From positions 1 to 7,280 of the forward strand of contig JAQUOB010000058.1 in assembly GCA_028717325.1 (NCBI GenBank): a stretch of 7,280 nt of DNA. Reading direction: 5' to 3'. The DNA comes from Candidatus Margulisiibacteriota bacterium. Lineage in GTDB: Bacteria; Margulisbacteria; WOR-1; O2-12-FULL-45-9; XYB2-FULL-48-7. The translations under genes and the position numbers were made by a program. Shown here in pieces: positions 1 to 6,850 of this stretch (its first letter is position 1; each line of letters begins with the position of its first letter). The notes under the pieces were generated by a model. It made no database searches and was not told the DNA's origin. It was given only the letters and a program-made list of their open reading frames with translations.

Positions 1-392
1 GCGATCAAAACGCCGTCGTCTTTAAGATATTGGCGCAGTTTTATCAGCGCCTCGGCCGGCTGGAAAAGATGCTCCAGAATATCGGCACAGATTATGACGT
101 CAAAATGGCCTTTCGGGTAAGGCAGATCGAGAGCTTCGATGTTGCCGACGATCACGCCGTCCAGGCGGTCGGCCGCCGCCCGCGCGGCGAGGTCAGAAAC
201 CTCGACGCCGAAGACCCGATTGCCCCTATTTTTCAGTTCGGCGCCCAGATAGCCGGCGGCGCAGCCCACGTCGAGGACGGTCTTGCCGGTCCCTGTCCAT
301 TCGATTATCCTGGCGTGCACGCCGCCCGGCACGGAGAACAACTTATATTTATTCGCTTTCTCTTTATAATATTCCTGGATCTGATCGTTCAT
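1..392 (-). CDS. SAM-dependent methyltransferase, class I (N-terminal part, runs off the window)
   Basis: Reading the minus strand from an ATG at 392 gives 130 complete codons with no stop before the window edge, so the C-terminus is missing. The product starts MNDQIQEYYKEKANKY. It shows the class I Rossmann methyltransferase pattern: motif I VLDVGCAAGYLG at residues 39-50 (the SAM-binding glycine loop), an acidic end to strand 2 in FGVEVS (61-66, E64), and FDVIICADILEHL (97-109), the motif IV region typical of the Methyltransf_11/23 families. The ATG overlaps the stop of the upstream glycosyltransferase by four bases (ATGA at 389-392), which fixes the start and implies translational coupling. 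In a glycan operon it could O-, N- or C-methylate a sugar or cap the chain end, but the substrate cannot be read from the sequence. The methyltransferase fold is secure; the substrate is unknown. Confidence 0.9.
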   Translation of the reverse strand, partial: MNDQIQEYYKEKANKYKLFSVPGGVHARIIEWTGTGKTVLDVGCAAGYLGAELKNRGNRVFGVEVSDLAARAAADRLDGVIVGNIEALDLPYPKGHFDVIICADILEHLFQPAEALIKLRQYLKDDGVLI

Positions 393-1306
393 TGGATCGA
401 TCCCGCCTTTTTCTCCGCCGACCCGGCCGAAAGAACGGTCAAAAAATGGGACAACGACCTGATCAACCCGATCAGCCGCCGCTGGTAAGACGGCATCTTC
501 AAATAGTTGAGCTGAAAATATCTTTCGCTCTCTTGATAGCTGTCCTTTCTGGTCAACAGCGATATTTTGGCAAACCCTCTGGAAACTTTGTGAAAGATCC
601 GGCTTTTGGGCACGACGACCGTGCGATAGCCCGCCTGGAACAGTTTTTCCGCGATGATGCATTCTTCCCAGCCCAAAAATGTTTTTTCGTCAAACAGCCC
701 GACCGACTCCAGCGCCCCTGATCTAAACAGCATGCAGCAGCCGGGGATCGAATAGGCCGGCCGGGGCGACTCCGATCGTTCTAAATTGAATTCGATCGAT
801 AAGGGGGTTTTAATAAAAACCTGTCTGAGCGGCGTCAAAAAGGCGAGATAATTAAGAAAATTGATCCGGCTCGGCAAATAGCCCTGCCAGTGATATTTGA
901 CGCCCGATTCGATTATCCGGGGACCGGCCAGCGCGACCGCGCGCTCTCGCAAACCCTCGATCAACGGCTGGAGAAAATCGGGCTCGACCGAGGTGTCGTT
1001 GTTCAAGATCAGGGTATATTCGCTCCCGAAGTTCGCCAGGGCATACTTGATCCCGACGTTGTTGCCCCGGGCGTAGCCGTAATTTTTTTCGTTCTCAACA
1101 AGATGCACCTTAGCCGCCGCGTTCTTATTTTCCGACAGCCATTGCCTGAGCCGGGCGACCGAATCATCGGTTGAGGCGTTATCGACCAGAACGACCTGGA
1201 AGTCCTGATAGCTTATCCGCCCCAGCGACTCCAGGCACTCGATCGTATCCTGATAGCCGTTATAATTCAAAATAATGATGGCAACGTTGCCTCTGTTCAT
1301 CGTCAT
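389..1306 (-). CDS. Glycosyltransferase family 2 (rhamnosyltransferase-like GT-A)
   Basis: This 305-residue protein is expected to be an inverting GT-A glycosyltransferase acting at the inner face of the cytoplasmic membrane, adding one sugar to a lipid-linked repeat unit. Visible motifs are the nucleotide-binding start IIILNYNGYQDT (10-21), VDNASTDDS (41-49), NYGYARGNNVG (75-85), and NND at 102-104, which takes the place of the metal-binding DXD. FDEKTFLGWEECI (205-217) carries the candidate catalytic-base acids E214/E215, and H239 is a probable metal ligand. This layout matches GT2 proteins often named rhamnosyltransferases, but the donor sugar is not determinable. A hydrophobic stretch near 278-295 may bind the membrane. 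The start ATG at 1306 overlaps the preceding stop by four bases (ATGA). A second ATG two codons in (1300) is equally possible, and GGGA at about 4 or 10 bases upstream does not settle it. The stop overlaps the methyltransferase start. Confidence 0.94.
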   Translation of the reverse strand: MTMNRGNVAIIILNYNGYQDTIECLESLGRISYQDFQVVLVDNASTDDSVARLRQWLSENKNAAAKVHLVENEKNYGYARGNNVGIKYALANFGSEYTLILNNDTSVEPDFLQPLIEGLRERAVALAGPRIIESGVKYHWQGYLPSRINFLNYLAFLTPLRQVFIKTPLSIEFNLERSESPRPAYSIPGCCMLFRSGALESVGLFDEKTFLGWEECIIAEKLFQAGYRTVVVPKSRIFHKVSRGFAKISLLTRKDSYQESERYFQLNYLKMPSYQRRLIGLIRSLSHFLTVLSAGSAEKKAGSIQ

Positions 1307-2412
1307 TTTCCCAAAACGCGCCGGTAGGCGTTGAGGGTCGCTTCGGCGGTCTTATCCCAGGTATAGTTGTTGAGGATATGTTCTTTCAGCTTCGTAGCGG
1401 GCGGGGCCTGATAGGCCTTCAGGACGGCCTCCCTGATGGAGCCGACATCGGCGGGATCGCAGTAATAAGCCATGTCGCGGAAATATTCCCTGGTATAGCC
1501 CCGGTCCGTGATGACCACGTTGCAGCCGGCCAGGGCGCCTTCCAGGCAGCTCAAACCGGTCGTTTCGCCCCAGCTCGGCAGAGCGATCACCCGGGCGCCG
1601 GAATAGATCGAGACCAGTTTTTCCTGCGTGGTTTTCGGCAAGACAATGATCTTCCCGTCACTCTGGTCGCTCATTTTTTTTAATCGCTTATAATAGCCGA
1701 TGTGAGTGTTAACGATGCCGCCGATCATGACCAGGACCAGGCCGGTCCCCTGCATGGCCCTTAACAAATTATGCTGATTTTTTCTCGGAATATAATTGGC
1801 AACACAGAGGACATAATCTTTTTGCCCGTATTGATCGGCAAAAGAGCTGTCTTTTTCGATAAATTGGGGCTCCACCGCGTTCGGCACCACCTCAGAATCT
1901 CTGACCGCTCCAAAATTGTCCCGGACCTTCGCCAACTCCATATTTGAGTTCGGCAGGATCATGTCAGCACCCTGGATGACCTGTTTTTGCTCTTCGGTAA
2001 AACCGACTTTTAACAGCCGCCACGACGCTTTAACCTGGCGCAAATCCATGACCGCCCGGTAAACACATTTGAGCTTTTCCCGCCCCTCTTTGCTGAATTT
2101 CTTTAAGATCGAGCCTTTGATCCCGTACGCCCCCTTGATATCAAGCTCGTCAAAATAGTCAGAATAAATGGTCGAAACGACCACCGGCTTATGCTGTCTT
2201 TTGGCGTTCAGGAATTGCAGATAGGTCTCGTGAATGCGGGCGACATTAAAAAGATGAACGAGATCGTACCGGCCGAGATCGGGCTCGAGAGCCAGGGAAA
2301 TATCCACGGTCACGCCCAATTTCTCCAGATATTCTTTGGTTTTCCGCATCTGGACCGTATCGCCGCCGGGAGCGGAAAAGGCATCGACCCGGTTCTGCAT
2401 TAATATTTTCAT
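1303..2412 (-). CDS. Glycosyltransferase family 4 (GT-B, retaining)
   Basis: The protein has 369 residues, the usual length for a GT4 enzyme. The N-terminal acceptor domain begins MKILMQNRVD and has a glycine-rich loop, APGGDTVQM (14-22). The C-terminal donor domain shows VLCVANYIPRKNQHNLL (201-217), where R210/K211 are the likely donor-phosphate contacts. It is followed by LPSWGETTGLSCLEGALAG (278-296), with the classic E-x7-E pair at E283 and E291 that binds the nucleotide sugar. It should transfer one sugar from an NDP-sugar with retention of configuration in the cytoplasm; the sugar is not predictable. The start ATG at 2412 shares ATGA with the polymerase stop, with a weak GGTGG about 7 bases upstream, and its stop overlaps the next GT2 start. 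Overlaps on both sides indicate coupled translation in one transcript. Confidence 0.95.
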   Translation of the reverse strand: MKILMQNRVDAFSAPGGDTVQMRKTKEYLEKLGVTVDISLALEPDLGRYDLVHLFNVARIHETYLQFLNAKRQHKPVVVSTIYSDYFDELDIKGAYGIKGSILKKFSKEGREKLKCVYRAVMDLRQVKASWRLLKVGFTEEQKQVIQGADMILPNSNMELAKVRDNFGAVRDSEVVPNAVEPQFIEKDSSFADQYGQKDYVLCVANYIPRKNQHNLLRAMQGTGLVLVMIGGIVNTHIGYYKRLKKMSDQSDGKIIVLPKTTQEKLVSIYSGARVIALPSWGETTGLSCLEGALAGCNVVITDRGYTREYFRDMAYYCDPADVGSIREAVLKAYQAPPATKLKEHILNNYTWDKTAEATLNAYRRVLGK

Positions 2413-3776
2413 GTCGCCGCCACCCTGTCATCTGGCGCCGCTGCGAGCCGGCTGTACTCTTTGTTCGTAAAATAATAGATGAAGGCGAAGAAAAACAGGC
2501 CGTCGACAAAATAATGGCCGAACCTGATCAAACGCAATATAATTAAAAGGAATATCCCATTGTTGATCACCGATAAATTGTAGATTACGCCGTCGCTGGC
2601 CAGCGCGGCCGACGGGTCTTTTCTTTTAATGAAAAATTTCAGCAGCAGCCAGATAACGATTGACAGCCCGATTATCCCGGTTTCGGACAGCAATCTCACG
2701 AACAGCGAATTGGCGTCCTCTTTGCTGACCCCCAGGCCCCAACCTCTTAATTGGACCAGTTCGCCGGATTGCCCCGCTTGTTCGATCAGACCGCCGTAAT
2801 ACTTGTCGAAATTATCGGCGTGCGTGCCTAGACCGGAGCCAAATAACGGATTTTTTTTGACCGAATTCAAAGCCGTGTCGACATTGCTGTATAAAATAAG
2901 CACGCTCGCATTCCTGTCCATGGCCGTCGAGAAATTAAGGGTCTGATCCGGTTTGTTGAGCAGCGCCACAAAGGCGTCAACCCTTGATTTTATGTCCGGG
3001 ATGGAACCGTAAACCGAATAGAACACAATGAACAGGATCGCAATAATGACCGGCATCAGCACGATCTTCCGCCTTTTTATATTTAAATAGCCCTTTTGAT
3101 ACAAGATAAGCAGCGAACCCACGATTAAACCAAGGTAAGCCACGGAAGAGAAGGTCAAGAAATACGCGGCCAGGATTATCGCTCCGGCCAGCCGGCTTAA
3201 ATATATTTTTCTTTTTGAAAAAAGGTTGGATAACACCACGAATACCGCCGGCGCCAGGATCATGGCCAGCATCGACGGCTCGGGCATGATCGAGTTGATC
3301 CTGAACATAAACAGGGTCGTCCCTTTTAATCCTGATTTTGGTATAAACCATTTCCAGTCATAGCCCGGCTGGAAATTCAAGAGATAAGAGATCTCCTGAA
3401 AAACGCCGAGAGCGGCGACCAATAAAGCGAACTTCAGATAAAGCCGAAACAGCCCTTCGACGTCATAATCATTGTTCTTGATCAATAAATAATAGGCCGA
3501 GGCGGAAAAAGAGATGCCCAGCAATTGTTTTAACAGCAGGAAAGACGACGACTTAAAAACCGTTATGCACAAGAAGGAAACAACGGCAAAATATAATAAG
3601 AGGAATAAAAAACCCCGGTTAAAATGAAATACTCCCTTGTAATAAACGTAGATGACGATAAAGGCCATGAAGACCAGATAACTCAAGTAAAACTCAAAGC
3701 TTGAATAACCGAGCACGAACGCCCCGGAAAACACGGTCCCAACCATTATATAATTTAATAAGCTCTTAATTGTCAT
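2409..3776 (-). CDS. Polytopic membrane protein, O-antigen polymerase (Wzy)/ligase-like
   Basis: The 455-residue product has roughly eleven to twelve hydrophobic segments. One large soluble loop, about residues 257-364, is expected outside the cytoplasmic membrane. The loop ends in motifs usual for the Wzy_C/O-antigen ligase superfamily: KNPLFGSGLGTH (308-319) and DANSLFVRLLSETGIIGL (354-371). FRINSIMPEPSML (158-170) resembles the conserved Arg/Glu-Pro segment before a transmembrane helix in these proteins. Such proteins polymerise undecaprenyl-linked repeat units (Wzy) or ligate glycan to an acceptor (WaaL-type). Position inside a glycosyltransferase operon favours Wzy, but sequence alone does not separate the two. 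I chose the ATG at 3776 because AAAAGAG lies 6 bases upstream. A TTG at 3800 would add eight polar residues but has no visible ribosome site. Its stop overlaps the next start (ATGA). GC content is visibly lower than in the epimerase gene upstream. Confidence 0.88.
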   Translation of the reverse strand: MTIKSLLNYIMVGTVFSGAFVLGYSSFEFYLSYLVFMAFIVIYVYYKGVFHFNRGFLFLLLYFAVVSFLCITVFKSSSFLLLKQLLGISFSASAYYLLIKNNDYDVEGLFRLYLKFALLVAALGVFQEISYLLNFQPGYDWKWFIPKSGLKGTTLFMFRINSIMPEPSMLAMILAPAVFVVLSNLFSKRKIYLSRLAGAIILAAYFLTFSSVAYLGLIVGSLLILYQKGYLNIKRRKIVLMPVIIAILFIVFYSVYGSIPDIKSRVDAFVALLNKPDQTLNFSTAMDRNASVLILYSNVDTALNSVKKNPLFGSGLGTHADNFDKYYGGLIEQAGQSGELVQLRGWGLGVSKEDANSLFVRLLSETGIIGLSIVIWLLLKFFIKRKDPSAALASDGVIYNLSVINNGIFLLIILRLIRFGHYFVDGLFFFAFIYYFTNKEYSRLAAAPDDRVAAT

Positions 3777-3782
3777 CCTTTG

Positions 3783-3789
3783 CTCTTTT
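3783..3789 (-). promoter_or_regulatory. Probable Shine-Dalgarno site deciding the start of the Wzy-like gene
   Basis: AAAAGAG lies 6 bases before the ATG at 3776. The alternative TTG at 3800 is preceded by an A/T-rich stretch with no purine-rich ribosome site, so the ATG is preferred. AAGG directly abutting the ATG is too close to act. Confidence 0.5.
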
Positions 3790-3805
3790 GACCTATTCAA
3801 AATTG

Positions 3806-4783
3806 TTATAACTTGTACTTATCTTTGACCTGTTTTTCTATCCAGCGGTAAGTTCTCGACATGCCTTCTTCCAGCGGCACCTTCGGTTCCCAGGCCAGGA
3901 CCTTTTTGACCAGGGTGTTGTCGGAGTTCCGGCCTCTCACCCCCTGCGGCTTGGACGGATCGTAACGTTTCACTATTTTTTTCCCGGCCAGGCCGCTGGC
4001 CATATCGTAGAGCTCATCGATCGTGACCAGCCGGTCCGAGCCGATATTCAGCGGCTCCCGGTGGTCCGATTGGGTCAGCCGGTAGATCCCCTCCAGGCAG
4101 TCATCGATGTAGCAGAACGAGCGCGTCTGCTTGCCGTCACCCCAGATCTCGATCGTCTCGCCGTCTTTGGCCATGGCGATCTTGCGGCAGACCGCGGCGG
4201 GCGCCTTTTCCTTGCCGCCTTCCCAGGTCCCTTCCGGCCCGAAAATGTTATGGAAGCGCGCCACGCGCGTTTCCAGGCCAAAATCCAGATAATAATCTTT
4301 GGCCAGCCGTTCGGTGAACAGCTTTTCCCAGCCGTATTCGTTATCGGGGTCGGCCGGATAAGCGTCGTTTTCTTTCAAGCCGGGCACATCCGAATTGGTC
4401 TGCTTAAAGGTCGGATAAATGCAGGCGGATGAAGAATAGAAATAGCGTTTGATCCGGTTCAGGCGGGCCGCCTCCAGCATATGGGTATTGATCAGGACGT
4501 TATCCCTCATAACTTCGGCCTTGGCGAAGGTGATAAAACCGATCCCGCCCATGTTGGCCGCCAGGCTGTAAACCTCATCGATCCCGTCCGCCGCGGTCAG
4601 ACAATTGCCGGCCGCCCGGAGATCCAATAACAGGAACTCGTCGGCGGATGATTTTTTAAACTCATGCTCCTTGATATCCACGCCTCTCACCCAGTAACCC
4701 TTGTCCTGCAAATATTTGACCAGATGCCCGCCGATAAAACCGCCCGCTCCCGTCACCAATGCCCGCCGTTTGCTCGTTCCCAT
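3806..4783 (-). CDS. NAD-dependent epimerase, GDP-mannose 3,5-epimerase-like (extended SDR)
   Basis: This 325-residue extended short-chain dehydrogenase has the NAD-binding motif TGAGGFIGG (11-19), SSSACIYP (117-124), the active-site Y150-x3-K154 pair, and RFHNIFGP (176-183). The resemblance to GDP-mannose 3,5-epimerase (EC 5.1.3.18), as I recall the plant enzyme, is strong along the whole length: LAANMGGIGFI (74-84), GTWEGGKEKAPAAVCRK (185-201), EIWGDGKQTRSF (212-223), EPLNIGSD (243-250) and GVRGRNSDN (281-289). C121 matches the catalytic cysteine. A lysine of GGKEK, probably K193, matches the catalytic lysine. The family epimerises C3 and C5 of GDP-mannose to GDP-L-galactose, with GDP-L-gulose as a side product. 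Here it would supply a nucleotide sugar to the cluster's transferases. The start follows a perfect AGGAGGT at 7 bases, and the upstream gene ends 5 bases before it. A related specificity remains possible. Confidence 0.92.
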   Translation of the reverse strand: MGTSKRRALVTGAGGFIGGHLVKYLQDKGYWVRGVDIKEHEFKKSSADEFLLLDLRAAGNCLTAADGIDEVYSLAANMGGIGFITFAKAEVMRDNVLINTHMLEAARLNRIKRYFYSSSACIYPTFKQTNSDVPGLKENDAYPADPDNEYGWEKLFTERLAKDYYLDFGLETRVARFHNIFGPEGTWEGGKEKAPAAVCRKIAMAKDGETIEIWGDGKQTRSFCYIDDCLEGIYRLTQSDHREPLNIGSDRLVTIDELYDMASGLAGKKIVKRYDPSKPQGVRGRNSDNTLVKKVLAWEPKVPLEEGMSRTYRWIEKQVKDKYKL

Positions 4784-4788
4784 TTCGT

Positions 4789-6837
4789 TTACCTCCTCAA
4801 AGCTGAATTCAACGCCCGCTTAAAATAATAGTCCAGGTTCAACAACCTGAGCCGTAAATAGATCGACAGGGAATAAAATGACCTCATTAACGGCCCGTCT
4901 TTTTGCGCGTGCCGTTCCTGTATCCGGATGCGCTCAGCCCTCGAGCGTTCCGCCTGCGACTCGGACAATCTCGCGCTGTGGAACCGGAACTTGACCAGCG
5001 GATAATTGACGTTCTTGCCCTTGACGTCCCCGCCGAGCCTCAGGAAAAAATCGTAATCGGAGGCCAGCTTATAATCCAGATCGAATTTGCCTACGGTCTT
5101 GATCAGGTCCCGCTTAAAGAAACTGGCCGGATGAGGCACGTAACAGAAATTCGCGTAATACAAAGATTTCCGGTCATAGCCGGGAATTTTATAAATCCCT
5201 CTTTCAACCGAATCGGCTCCGATCACGCCAAAGTTCCCGAACAGCCAGCTGAGGCCGGGCTCGTCGCTAAATTGGCCGGCGACTCTGGCCAGCACGCTCC
5301 GGTCATAATAGACGTCATCGGAATGAAGGGCGGCAAAGATCGAACCGCTGATCAGATCAATGCCTTTATTTAACGCGTCGTATAAGCCTTTGTCCGGCTC
5401 GCTCACCCAGTAATCGATGGCATGCTCATACTTGCGGATTATGTCCAGGGTGCCGTCGCGCGAGCCGCCGTCGATAATGACATATTCGACGTTGTCATAG
5501 CTCTGCGACAAGACGCTGTTGATCGTTTCCTCCAAATATTTCTCGCCGTTAAAGACGACCGTAATAATGCTGACCACCGGCTTGCCTCGACCGGCCTTTT
5601 TATGATAACCCCTGGTCCTCAAACCGCCGCTCGTTTTCTTCCCGTCTCGTGAAACGCGACCGCTGCCCTCGCCGGCCGCCAGCCGTCGGGTGGTCGAAAA
5701 CCGCGGGTCAAGGCAGTGAGCCGGAACGGCCGAGTTCAAAAAGTCGGCAAAATTCTCCTCGAACGAATCGGGGGTGTAGCGCTTCATTTCTTCAGCCAGG
5801 GCCCTTCGTTTTTGCTCGATGAGCCCGGGGCCGGCGGCCACCGCGCAATTGACGGCGGCGGCCACCGCCGCGAGCGTGCCGTCTTCGATCTTAAACCCGA
5901 TACGCTCGATGTTTTCGAAACCGCAATTCTCCGTGACGATCGGCAGAACCCCCAGGGACATCAGGTACAGCACGGTGGTCGACTGCCCCTCGGCCGAAGT
6001 GGGATAAACGACAAAATCAACGTCATCAACGACTCGTCTGAATTGCCGGCCGGCCAGGTTAACGAACCCCATACTGCGGATATTTTTCGTTTCGAACAGC
6101 TCCTGATGATAAGCCGCCACGAACTTGTCCTCGCCCTTGTAAGAAGCGTAAACATAGATATTTTCTTTCCGCCTGTAAAATATCTCCAAGAGCAGGTCCA
6201 GGCCCCGCCGGAGCAGCTTAAAACTCCCCGCGTAAATAAAATTCCCGCTGGCTTTTGTCTTCCGGACCGGCTTAAAGGGGGTGATATTGCGATAGCCCCA
6301 CATCTTATGATGATAGCGCGCCGGCCAGGTGTTTTTTACAAAATCACCGCCGATATGAAAGACACGATCGGCTGTTTCGAAGTTTAGGTCGATATAGTCA
6401 GCGGCGGACGGCTCGTATTCAATGCGCACCCCTTTCCTTTGGTACAGGTTGTCGCTTCTCGCCTTGAGCTGTTCGTTCTCGAACTGCGGGCTGGCGCCGG
6501 TCACCAGCAATATTTTTTTTGCGTCCGGATTGATCGCCTTCGCGATTCGCGAAAAAGTAATATTATGCCCGATAAATAGATCATAATGGGTCCCGGTCTC
6601 TACCCGCGTGTCAAGATAATGCTGCAGATGGACCTTATAACCGAATTTAACCAGCACTCTGATCATGTGACGGCACAGCATTTTTGAATTGTGGGAGACA
6701 TAATATTGCGTCCCCACCGGCAGCTGGGGCGGCGGGACCAGCACGTAACTCAACAGCGCATTTTTGCCGCCGCGCCGATTGATGACCAACCGGCGTTTTT
6801 TTTCTAACAATTTGTCGATAACTTTAATAATGACCAT
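4789..6837 (-). CDS. Bifunctional glycosyltransferase: N-terminal GT4-like domain fused to C-terminal GT2 domain
   Basis: At 682 residues this is about twice the length of a single glycosyltransferase. Residues about 1-370 form a GT-B protein: an N-terminal domain with YYVSHNSKMLCRHMIRVL (45-62) and ILLVTGASPQFENEQ (109-123), then a donor-binding domain with FIYAGSFKLLRRGLDLLLE (200-218) and YPTSAEGQSTTVLYLMSLG (278-296). E283 is present, but the second Glu of the usual E-x7-E is Y291. Residues 373-418 are a basic, Gly/Ser-rich linker. Residues 421-640 are a WcaA-like GT2 domain: VSIITVVFNGEKYLEETI (422-439), IIDGGSRDGT (454-463), the metal-binding HSDD (505-508), HPASFF (569-574) and LASDYDFFLRL (591-601). 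It probably performs two sequential sugar transfers at the cytoplasmic face of the membrane; the sugars are unknown. The ATG at 6837 follows AAGGCGG at 6 bases. The last codons AGG AGG TAA form the next gene's ribosome site. Confidence 0.93.
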   Translation of the reverse strand: MVIIKVIDKLLEKKRRLVINRRGGKNALLSYVLVPPPQLPVGTQYYVSHNSKMLCRHMIRVLVKFGYKVHLQHYLDTRVETGTHYDLFIGHNITFSRIAKAINPDAKKILLVTGASPQFENEQLKARSDNLYQRKGVRIEYEPSAADYIDLNFETADRVFHIGGDFVKNTWPARYHHKMWGYRNITPFKPVRKTKASGNFIYAGSFKLLRRGLDLLLEIFYRRKENIYVYASYKGEDKFVAAYHQELFETKNIRSMGFVNLAGRQFRRVVDDVDFVVYPTSAEGQSTTVLYLMSLGVLPIVTENCGFENIERIGFKIEDGTLAAVAAAVNCAVAAGPGLIEQKRRALAEEMKRYTPDSFEENFADFLNSAVPAHCLDPRFSTTRRLAAGEGSGRVSRDGKKTSGGLRTRGYHKKAGRGKPVVSIITVVFNGEKYLEETINSVLSQSYDNVEYVIIDGGSRDGTLDIIRKYEHAIDYWVSEPDKGLYDALNKGIDLISGSIFAALHSDDVYYDRSVLARVAGQFSDEPGLSWLFGNFGVIGADSVERGIYKIPGYDRKSLYYANFCYVPHPASFFKRDLIKTVGKFDLDYKLASDYDFFLRLGGDVKGKNVNYPLVKFRFHSARLSESQAERSRAERIRIQERHAQKDGPLMRSFYSLSIYLRLRLLNLDYYFKRALNSALRR
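4791..4797 (-). promoter_or_regulatory. Shine-Dalgarno site for the epimerase gene, embedded in the fusion gene's last codons
   Basis: A perfect AGGAGGT sits 7 bases before the ATG at 4783. It is formed by the final two Arg codons of the upstream gene (AGG AGG) and the first T of its TAA stop. It is the strongest ribosome site in the window and fixes the epimerase start. Confidence 0.85.
5578..5721 (-). other. Interdomain linker of the GT4-GT2 fusion
   Basis: This stretch encodes about residues 373-420, rich in Arg, Lys, Gly and Ser (for example EGSGRVSRDGKKTSGG, 390-405). No glycosyltransferase motif falls in it, and neither flanking domain appears to need it. It is either a flexible tether or translated former spacer between two once-separate genes. 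Confidence 0.6.
5585..5588 (-). promoter_or_regulatory. Possible internal ribosome site at the GT2 domain boundary
   Basis: On the coding strand GAGG lies 7 bases before a GTG codon (5575-5577, Val421). Initiation there would give a product starting MVSIITVVFNGEKYL, the normal N-terminus of a free-standing GT2 enzyme. A four-base match is weak evidence alone; the coincidence with the domain boundary is what makes it notable. Confidence 0.3.
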
Positions 6838-6843
6838 GTTTAT

Positions 6844-6850
6844 CCGCCTT
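6844..6850 (-). promoter_or_regulatory. Shine-Dalgarno site for the GT4-GT2 fusion gene
   Basis: AAGGCGG on the minus strand ends 6 bases before the ATG at 6837 and is one mismatch from AAGGAGG. Its first two bases lie in the TAA stop of the upstream oxidoreductase, so termination and initiation are adjacent and probably coupled. Confidence 0.7.

Noticed and set aside
30..488. Plus-strand open frame of 152 codons
   Set aside because: It is antisense across the methyltransferase/GT2 junction, both of which have strong motifs on the minus strand. The translation has no recognisable motif.
2977..3351. Minus-strand open frame of 124 codons in another frame
   Set aside because: It is nested in the Wzy-like gene in a different frame, is low-complexity and charged, and has no ribosome site support.
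3777..3805. The longest intergenic gap (29 bases) as a possible promoter or terminator
   Set aside because: It is too short, shows no hairpin with a T-run and no -35/-10 pair, and serves only as leader for the Wzy-like start.
4903..5373. Plus-strand open frame of 156 codons
   Set aside because: It is antisense to the GT2 domain of the fusion and has no domain signature.
5716..6387. Plus-strand open frame of 223 codons
   Set aside because: It lies wholly antisense to the GT4 domain of the fusion, which has clear family motifs. The frame shows no recognisable domain and is explained by codon bias in the real gene.
6793..6804. Run of eight T on the plus strand as a possible terminator or slippage site
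   Set aside because: It encodes Glu-Lys-Lys near the start of the fusion protein (residues 12-14) with no adjacent hairpin. The frame continues normally through it.
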